Below are positions 7,129 through 11,955 of a DNA stretch of 11,955 nt, piece after piece. The DNA is taken from assembly GCA_003235785.1 (NCBI GenBank), contig QJYE01000097.1, forward strand, positions 1 to 11,955. Reading direction: 5' to 3'. Below the pieces are notes generated by a model that saw nothing but the letters and a program-made list of their open reading frames with translations, had not been told where the DNA came from and did not search any database. Origin of the DNA: Nitrospirota bacterium (GTDB lineage: Bacteria > Nitrospirota > Nitrospiria > Nitrospirales > UBA8639). A program made the translations under genes and the position numbers. Within the stretch, counting starts at the first letter, position 1. Each line of letters begins with the position of its first letter.

Positions 7129-8889
7129 TTATGACACAGAAGTGGATCTTGATGGAGAAGGGCTGTTCTTTCGGGACAGGGGAAGATGGTTCGCAAACAC
7201 TTGCATCAGTCCTAACTCCTCATCGTCCTGCTCTAAGACCGGGGTCAAGGCGAGATCGGTATAAGATTTTTTGTCTGGGTCGGCTTTGACCCGTTTTAAA
7301 ATTCCTTGAAATTTCCAGACGAGCATGCCCCATTTCAGCCCTGTTTGGAGGACTTCGAAAACCCGTTTTGGATAAAACCAGAGCGGGTTTTCTTTTGGGA
7401 ATGTCGGACGACGCATGGTCCGAATTTTTCGTCGAAAGATGCCGCCTTCAAGAGGATGGATGCCTTCAATTGTGGTGCAGCCATAAAACCAGGTGAGAAA
7501 GGAAGTCACTTTGTTGATGTTTTGCCCTTTGGCTGCGGCTCGTCGTATCACGGTTTCCACATGTTCCGGGGTGTAATATTGCTCCCACGCGGCTCGATAG
7601 ACCTGTTGCCATGTTTCTGCTGACATGCTGGGATGTTTGACGGTGACATGCTCTAAATCATAAGAATTCATGTCAGGTTCCATCCACACGCCTTGCTTGG
7701 AAAGTCCTTGATGATCTTCTGAGCCAGGAAGAGGGGTGAGATAGAAAAATTCAAGGCAATCTAAGGGCAGTTCTTTTTGAATGATCGCGATGTCCCGGGC
7801 AATTGTCTCCGGGGTATCGCTAGGAAATCCAAGAATGTAGCCCGCGACAGTGGTGCACCCGTGGTCCTTCCACATTTGCGCCATTTTGCGATATTCCCAG
7901 ATTTTATTCTGACGCTTTTTGGCGCCTGTCAGTGAGTCCGGATTGATATTTTCTAAACCAATGAACACATTCCGACAGCCAGCTCGCGCACATTTTTCAA
8001 TAAATCTCGGGATTTTATGACAGAGCGTATCGACTTGAATGGTAAACGAGATAGGAAGCTTCTCGTCTTCACGCATCGTGATGCAGCGATCGAGTATGGC
8101 TTCCCAGTCTTTGTTTCGGGCGAAGTCATCGTCGGTGATAAAAAACCGACGGATGCCTTGTGCCAGGTTGGCTCGAATGAGGGCTTCGATATCATCTGCC
8201 GACCGCCAACGGGACTTCCGGCCTTGCACATTGATAATCGTACAAAAGCTGCATTGAAAGGGGCAGCCGCGTCCCGCATCAAAACTCGACAATCGGCCTA
8301 ACGTGTTCTTGATGATGTGAGAGGGAAGAAATGGGGATGGTAGGTTGTGCAGTCCAGGAAGTTGGTCCATGACGTTGTAGAGCGGTTTGAGCTGATGCTG
8401 ATAAGCGTCTTGGAGCAGTCCATCCAGGTGTTCTTCGGCTTCTCCGGCAAACAACGTAATGCCCTTGTCAATGGCTTGTTGTAGGTCCTGCGGCAGTGAA
8501 GGCAGCATGGAGAGACAGCCACTGACATGAAAACCGCCGATGACGACTGCAATATTGGCTTCTAAAAAGTGACCAGCGAGATCAACGGCATGCGGGAATT
8601 GGTTGGTTTGCACGCCAACAAAGCCGACCATCCCCTGACCGTCGGCTTGAATAGCCTGAATGATCTTTTGTATGGGCAACACGGTATTGGTCTCATCGTA
8701 TGGCTCAACGATCAACTCAACATTGTCTCCAAGGATGCGACGGTTCGCGCAATCATGGGCTAAGCTGTAGAGCGCGGCCAACGTGTTGGAAGGAATCGAT
8801 GATCGAAGCCATTGGATGACGTAGCCGTCGTCATCATAATGAGATGGTTTAATGAGGACGAGGCGAAATGTTTGTTTCCCGGTGTTCAT
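7129..8889 (-). CDS. B12-binding-type radical SAM protein of unknown substrate
   Basis: The 586-residue protein has an N-terminal Rossmann-like region (about 8-165) placed as the cobalamin-binding domain of this superfamily, with GFVGVQTN (89-96) and VVIGGFHVSG (115-124). The usual DxHxxG cobalt-ligand motif is not seen, so base-off B12 binding is doubtful. The radical SAM core follows: AGRGCPFQCSFC holds Cys209, Cys213 and Cys216 for the 4Fe-4S cluster, then the strands FITDDDF (250-256), FIGLENI (309-315) and GYILGFPSDTPE (350-361). Residues from about 400 are a family-specific tail with a Trp- and Arg-rich region and a Ser-rich end. Related proteins act on lipids, tetrapyrroles or natural products; nothing nearby indicates which. 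The ATG at 8889 has no clear ribosome binding site, but the domain begins right after it and a good promoter lies upstream. It appears to be a single-gene unit. Confidence 0.88.
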   Translation of the reverse strand: MNTGKQTFRLVLIKPSHYDDDGYVIQWLRSSIPSNTLAALYSLAHDCANRRILGDNVELIVEPYDETNTVLPIQKIIQAIQADGQGMVGFVGVQTNQFPHAVDLAGHFLEANIAVVIGGFHVSGCLSMLPSLPQDLQQAIDKGITLFAGEAEEHLDGLLQDAYQHQLKPLYNVMDQLPGLHNLPSPFLPSHIIKNTLGRLSSFDAGRGCPFQCSFCTIINVQGRKSRWRSADDIEALIRANLAQGIRRFFITDDDFARNKDWEAILDRCITMREDEKLPISFTIQVDTLCHKIPRFIEKCARAGCRNVFIGLENINPDSLTGAKKRQNKIWEYRKMAQMWKDHGCTTVAGYILGFPSDTPETIARDIAIIQKELPLDCLEFFYLTPLPGSEDHQGLSKQGVWMEPDMNSYDLEHVTVKHPSMSAETWQQVYRAAWEQYYTPEHVETVIRRAAAKGQNINKVTSFLTWFYGCTTIEGIHPLEGGIFRRKIRTMRRPTFPKENPLWFYPKRVFEVLQTGLKWGMLVWKFQGILKRVKADPDKKSYTDLALTPVLEQDDEELGLMQVFANHLPLSRKNSPSPSRSTSVS

Positions 8890-8964
8890 TGTGAGAGAAG
8901 CGACGGGTATCGAATTGTGGAAATTCTTGGGCAGGTACGCAACCCGGAGACGCCTTAAGAGGAT

Positions 8965-8993
8965 ATAGTAGGCCAGAACCAGGTAAGGGTCAA
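8965..8993 (-). promoter_or_regulatory. Likely sigma-70 promoter of the radical SAM gene
   Basis: On the minus strand TTGACC (8993-8988), a 17-base spacer and TACTAT (8970-8965) match the consensus at 5 of 6 and 4 of 6 positions. A second TTGACA overlaps just upstream at a less suitable distance. The leader would be about 70 bases. The position in the 162-base gap after the channel gene suggests that the two genes are transcribed separately. Confidence 0.5.
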
Positions 8994-9051
8994 TGTCAAA
9001 AGCTGATAGCGCTGCGGAGCAATCGGCAGTCGATGCATGTGGCGTCGTGGA

Positions 9052-10221
9052 TTATCGTGAAGAGGGGGCAGGTGGAGGTGAGCCGGATGATGGAGGAGCA
9101 AAAGGTTCGGGTGTGCCGAAGGGAAGGGATTCGACATACAGCGACGTGGATGGAAAGGCAAAGCTGGCGTTTTGCCCCTCGACGATTTCTTTAATTTTGT
9201 AGGCCAATCGTTCTTTCGCCTCCAACCACTCACCCCACACGGTGGTCTTGGTAAAACAATATAGCTTTATGTCGATACTTGAGCTGCCAAATGAATCCAG
9301 AAAAATAAATGTTTTGGTTCTCTCTGGATCGGTTTCGAAATCTCCACATTCGTGAATATACTGTGATAGGGCCTGAGTAATATTCAGGATTTGCTCTTTG
9401 GTCGAGCGGTACTCCACGCCGATCATCCAATGAATTCTCCGGTTCGTCATTCGGGAGTAATTGATTAAGGCTTCATTGGCCAATTTGGAGTTGGGAAGCG
9501 TGACCAGGGCTTTATCAAATTGACGGACTTTCGTCGCACGAAATCCAATTTCTTCCACTGTGCCTTCTACATCAGGTGTCTTGATCCAATTACCCTTTTC
9601 AAAGACCTGGTCCAAAAAGATCGTCAGTCCTGCAAACATATTTTTAATGAAATCCTGGGCGCCGAGAGCGACAGCCATACCGACGAGCCCCAAGCTACCG
9701 AGGACGGCCGCGACATTAAACCCCCATTCTTGAAACACGGCGGCCATGCCTAAGCAGACAACCGTAAACTTGGCAACTTTTATGAAAAACCCTTTAATGG
9801 TTTCATGCATGGTCGGGCTACCAAAGAGGGTGATGGTTCGATCCAGCAGGAGGGACAATGGATCGAGAATTCGGAACATCGCCCAGAAGATGGTGAAGGC
9901 AATGAGAGAGCGAATGATTTGTCCAAAGACGGCGTTGAGCGTGGGCGACAAGTTCACCACTTGTCCCGAAATGTAAAGGCCGATTATCACAAAAGTGAAC
10001 TCAAGTGGGCGTTCCATCGCTTCCAGGATGTGATCGTCAATATCCGTTTGAGTCCGTCGGGCTAGTCTTTTTAAAATACGTGAAAAAAAGCGGAAAACAA
10101 TTCGTCTAGCAAACAAGAATGTCAGAAAGACACCTAACGCCGTGAAGATGTCGCCCAGGCTGGTATTCAATATGCCTAAGTGCCATACGGTGAGAAATTC
10201 TTGCCAAAAATCTTGAAACAT
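9052..10221 (-). CDS. MscS-family mechanosensitive channel
   Basis: From the ATG at 10221 the product has 389 residues: hydrophobic helices at about 17-40, 73-92 and 103-120, then the family hallmark VAAVLGSLGLVGMAVALGAQ, here residues 170-189, the Gly/Ala-packed pore helix. It is followed by the cytoplasmic beta domain (GNWIKTPDVEGTVEEIG, about 210-226, and VTLPNSKLANEALINYSR, about 240-257) and an alpha/beta C-terminal domain. A Pro/Ser-rich tail of about 25 residues ends the protein. Such channels open on membrane tension and release solutes during osmotic downshock. The frame stays open to a TTG at 10350, adding 43 residues, but that TTG has no ribosome binding site and the added stretch does not look like the family; ATG 10221 has an AGGA 11 bases upstream. 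No neighbour is functionally linked. Confidence 0.9.
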   Translation of the reverse strand: MFQDFWQEFLTVWHLGILNTSLGDIFTALGVFLTFLFARRIVFRFFSRILKRLARRTQTDIDDHILEAMERPLEFTFVIIGLYISGQVVNLSPTLNAVFGQIIRSLIAFTIFWAMFRILDPLSLLLDRTITLFGSPTMHETIKGFFIKVAKFTVVCLGMAAVFQEWGFNVAAVLGSLGLVGMAVALGAQDFIKNMFAGLTIFLDQVFEKGNWIKTPDVEGTVEEIGFRATKVRQFDKALVTLPNSKLANEALINYSRMTNRRIHWMIGVEYRSTKEQILNITQALSQYIHECGDFETDPERTKTFIFLDSFGSSSIDIKLYCFTKTTVWGEWLEAKERLAYKIKEIVEGQNASFAFPSTSLYVESLPFGTPEPFAPPSSGSPPPAPSSR

Positions 10222-10375
10222 AAATTGGAGGTTCCTGATCTCAGTGAATAGATTGAAGATTCGCGGAATCCAGGTGTATGAGAATTGGAAGGATAAAAAC
10301 GGCCACAACTCTGAAAGGCATTGCTGGACGGATCGACGAATGCGGATCAATCATGTGCTGAAGGTGTTAACGGCA

Positions 10376-10404
10376 AGGGTAAAAGAATTCTGAGGATACG
10401 TCAA
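10376..10404 (-). promoter_or_regulatory. Weak candidate promoter of the channel gene
   Basis: On the minus strand TTGACG (10404-10399) is followed after 17 bases by TACCCT (10381-10376). The -35 box is good (5 of 6) and the -10 box poor (3 of 6). It would give a leader of about 150 bases to the ATG at 10221. The repeat described at 10385-10420 flanks its -35 box. Confidence 0.25.
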
Positions 10405-10420
10405 TGAATTCTTGAGGGAT
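10385..10420. repeat. Imperfect tandem pair, GAATTC(T)TGAGG(G)AT
   Basis: GAATTCTGAGGAT (10385-10397) and GAATTCTTGAGGGAT (10406-10420) are direct copies that differ by two single-base insertions, with starts 21 bases apart, about two helical turns. Such spacing suits two copies of a DNA-binding protein on one face of the helix. They lie around the -35 box of the weak channel promoter. An operator role is inference. Confidence 0.4.
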
Positions 10421-10512
10421 CATCAAAAAATACCCTGAAGAATAGCGGAAGAGAGCGAGATATCCTTGAATAAACTGATGCCGAAAACACCGGGAAACCA
10501 TCGTCCATTCTT

Positions 10513-10675
10513 GGAGCCTGTCGGACTTAGAATCAATCGGCTACAAAACTGTTTAAGCGGCTTATATTGAGCCGATTTCTTGGACCACAGTCCTACTATG
10601 AGCCGGCGAAATCATCAAAATCCGGCATCGCTCAGTCACTTTTTCGCTCTCGATCCCCTAAGCCCGACAGGCTCC
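10513..10675. mobile_element. REPIN/MITE-like element with 18-bp terminal inverted repeats
   Basis: The left end 10513-10530 reads GGAGCCTGTCGGACTTAG. The reverse complement of the right end 10658-10675 reads GGAGCCTGTCGGGCTTAG, so 17 of 18 bases agree and the outer 12 are perfect. Each end can itself fold (AGCC-loop-GGCT, perfect on the right, one bulge on the left), as in paired REP sequences. The inside is also rich in symmetry: AATCGGCT (10535-10542) with AGCCGATT (10570-10577), GGAC-CACA-GTCC near 10582-10593, and GCCGG with CCGGC near 10603-10626. There is no coding capacity and no obvious target-site duplication. Such elements are moved by a transposase encoded elsewhere, for REPINs a tyrosine transposase. 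The only copy in this window is this one, so mobility rests on structure alone. A structured RNA is the main alternative. Confidence 0.6.
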
Positions 10676-10706
10676 TGGACACCTCAATCAAGTATGTTAG
10701 GATAAT
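10676..10706 (+). promoter_or_regulatory. Candidate promoter of the lipoprotein gene, abutting the inverted-repeat element
   Basis: TGGACA (10676-10681) starts at the first base beyond the right terminal repeat. It is followed after 16 bases by TAGGAT (10698-10703), or after 19 by GATAAT (10701-10706). Transcription would start near 10711, about 35 bases before the lipoprotein ATG. Confidence 0.35.
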
Positions 10707-10745
10707 AATCATGTGGGATGTGTACCTTCAAGAAACAGGGCGAAC

Positions 10746-11138
10746 ATGATGAGATCCTCTCATTTGCTGGCTGGTGTTTTCTGGCTGATGCTGATGGCGT
10801 TTTTTGGCGGGTGCGCGACCCAATCTGCAGAAACGAATGGGCGTCAGGCGGATATCGGGCTAGGAATCGTTGAAGGCACCAAAGGCTACCAGCAGATTCA
10901 ACAAGAAAAATTGGCTACTCATGGCGAGATGAGGAAGGTGCGGGGGCAGGTATTTCGAATTGAAGGCGCGGCTTACGTTGTTCATACGAAAAGTCAAAGC
11001 GAAATTCGTCTCCCGGTGGACGAAAATACTCAAATTGACCGCCCGGCCCATAAAGGGGATTGGATTGATGCCTATGTTGATGAAGCCGGTCGTGCGGTGT
11101 TCATCCGAAATGTCGATGATCAAGTTGTCTTAGAGTAA
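10746..11138 (+). CDS. Small lipoprotein with an OB-like beta domain
   Basis: The 130-residue product begins with a lipoprotein signal: Met-Met-Arg, hydrophobic residues 8-20, then FGGC with Cys23 as probable lipidation site. A short linker and a helical segment (about 40-62) lead to a small beta-rich domain (63-125): VRGQVFRIEGAAYVVHT, about 65-81, then EIRLPVDENTQID and GDWIDAYVDEAGRAVFI. This strand pattern, with a stretch naming a hydrophilic value that must exceed a set point of charge, resembles DUF5666-like or OB-fold domains found as small lipoproteins in Nitrospira, but I cannot name a family with certainty. The ATG at 10746 is preferred to the upstream GTG-type frame start because AGGG lies 5 bases before it and the signal peptide begins there. 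It stands alone, with a probable promoter at 10676-10706. Its role in the envelope is unknown. Confidence 0.8.
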   Translation: MMRSSHLLAGVFWLMLMAFFGGCATQSAETNGRQADIGLGIVEGTKGYQQIQQEKLATHGEMRKVRGQVFRIEGAAYVVHTKSQSEIRLPVDENTQIDRPAHKGDWIDAYVDEAGRAVFIRNVDDQVVLE

Positions 11139-11140
11139 AG

Positions 11141-11190
11141 CTCCGCCTTCTTTCTTGTTTTCTTCATCCCTCCCTCCCTGTCCTTTCCCG
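11141..11190 (+). other. C/T-rich tract after the lipoprotein gene
   Basis: Fifty bases directly after the stop codon are almost all C or T on the plus strand, with only about five purines, including CCCTCCCTCCC. In RNA this is C-rich, G-poor and unstructured, as in Rho loading sites, and no intrinsic terminator is visible between the two converging genes. The rest of the gap, to 11359, holds no recognisable gene. Confidence 0.3.
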
Positions 11191-11359
11191 CAGTTGATTG
11201 TCGGGGCTGGTCAATAACTAAAAATTCTCTCAAAATAAGACTCTTTTCACATCCACTTGATGACATTCAGCTATTTCATCCTGTTATGGATGAGAGGGAA
11301 TATGGGAAGAGCTGTTCCTCAATATAGGGGTGCCACAAAACGTGGGCATGTCAACATGT

Positions 11360-11955
11360 CTAATAACCTGGGAAGCCAGGGATGAAGGGTAGAAGGATTG
11401 AGACGGCAATGAGTATGATAATGATCCATTCCAAAATTTCCATACGTCGGTTGCCGGCATTATGCGCCATTTTTCCATAGAGATTCTCAAGCGTCTCCAA
11501 TTTTCTGAAGATACTCGTATCCCACATTTGTAAGTGAAATCGTTGTGAAGTCATTCGATAGACTCTGGCGAGATATTGATCGCCGAATAATTTCAGGGTA
11601 TTCGTGACTCGTTCAAATAACATCGCACTGTCCATCTGAAGCCCGGCAATGTGCCGAAGGTTGGCTTCCATTGATGTGGGCCAGCGATAGGTGTTCCACG
11701 GCCGTTTGGTGAATCGCCGATAGGCTTCATCTAACGCGTTATCGAGTTGATGGTCCAAAAATCGTCGTTCGACTAACTCCACGTTCGCGAATTCCAGAAC
11801 TGCCCGCACATCATCCATTTCTTTCCCGATGACCAGCGCGGCATTCCAGTCAATGAGTGTGAGGTCCTCTGTCCCAAACGTAATTTGGGTTCCGGTGGCG
11901 TCTCGAATCTCTTGTTCGGATAGTGGTTGATCTTCACACCGGAGAATTTGCGCGA
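11360..11955 (-). CDS. RMD1/DUF155-like membrane protein, C-terminal part (5' end outside window)
   Basis: The frame is open from the right edge to the stop at 11360 and gives 197 residues. An internal ATG at 11818 is not the likely start, because the coding-like frame (LSEQEIRDATGTQITFG, then LTLIDWNAALVIG) continues upstream of it. The visible part has helices VLEFANVELVERRFLDHQL and FGDQYLARVYRMTSQRF, here noted as anchors near residues 50-70 and 123-140, then a His/Arg/Leu-rich stretch and one C-terminal membrane helix (LEWIIIILIAVSILL, about 174-188) ending in a short tail. This arrangement, with the LEWIIIILI helix near the end, matches the RMD1/DUF155 family, membrane-anchored proteins of poorly known function. 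It converges with the lipoprotein gene. Family assignment is moderately sure. Confidence 0.7.
   Translation of the reverse strand, partial: AQILRCEDQPLSEQEIRDATGTQITFGTEDLTLIDWNAALVIGKEMDDVRAVLEFANVELVERRFLDHQLDNALDEAYRRFTKRPWNTYRWPTSMEANLRHIAGLQMDSAMLFERVTNTLKLFGDQYLARVYRMTSQRFHLQMWDTSIFRKLETLENLYGKMAHNAGNRRMEILEWIIIILIAVSILLPFIPGFPGY

Noticed and set aside
7306..7623. 105-codon plus-strand open frame
   Set aside because: It is antisense to the tail of the radical SAM gene and has no recognisable motif or ribosome binding site.
10222..10350. 43-residue N-terminal extension of the MscS channel from a TTG at 10350
   Set aside because: The TTG has no ribosome binding site, and the added stretch does not resemble the family N-terminus; ATG 10221 fits better, though this is not certain.
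11367..11380. CCTGG-GAAG-CCAGG hairpin as a terminator of the RMD1-like gene
   Set aside because: The stem is only 5 bp, lies inside the coding end and is not followed by a proper T-run.

Overview
The window looks like a chromosomal segment of a free-living Gram-negative bacterium. Base composition is moderate, secreted proteins carry signal peptides and lipoboxes, a periplasmic c-type haem protein is present, and signalling genes are many. The mix of a DUF3365 haem protein, Cache and Rossmann histidine kinases, a B12-type radical SAM protein, a small lipoprotein with an OB-like domain and an RMD1/DUF155-like membrane protein reminds me of Nitrospira (Nitrospirota), perhaps a lower-GC marine lineage. 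That is inference from protein style; there is no rRNA or other marker gene here.

Layout. Bases 1-849 (minus) hold the first 283 residues of an exported M28-family metallopeptidase that runs off the left edge. Bases 1040-5819 (minus) hold a compact signalling cluster. It reads, in order of transcription: a single-domain response regulator; a gap with a perfect 13-bp hairpin that has a competing partner arm; a cytoplasmic histidine kinase whose sensor is a Rossmann nucleotide-binding-like domain; a membrane Cache-HAMP-PAS histidine kinase; and an exported single-haem DUF3365 protein whose ATG overlaps the kinase stop codon as ATGA. A divergent intergenic region with one candidate promoter per direction separates this cluster from an exported basic, helical protein of unknown function (6171-6746, plus, probable TTG start). 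Bases 6805-7128 show no gene. A B12-binding-type radical SAM protein (7129-8889, minus) with a good upstream promoter follows, then a MscS-family channel (9052-10221, minus).

Bases 10222-10745 are non-coding apart from an uncertain MscS N-terminal extension. They contain a 163-bp element bounded by 18-bp inverted repeats with one mismatch (10513-10675), which looks like a REPIN or MITE. A promoter-like sequence directly abuts its right end and reads into a small lipoprotein gene (10746-11138, plus). A C/T-rich tract and then the C-terminal part of an RMD1/DUF155-like membrane protein (11360-11955, minus, 5' end outside the window) finish the segment.

Working model: the signalling cluster is the most distinctive content. 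Two kinases with similar catalytic cores share one stand-alone receiver. One kinase could read a cytoplasmic nucleotide or redox state through its Rossmann domain. The other reads the periplasm through its Cache domain, possibly helped by the translationally coupled haem protein. Gene order and domains are seen in the sequence; ligands and wiring are inference.
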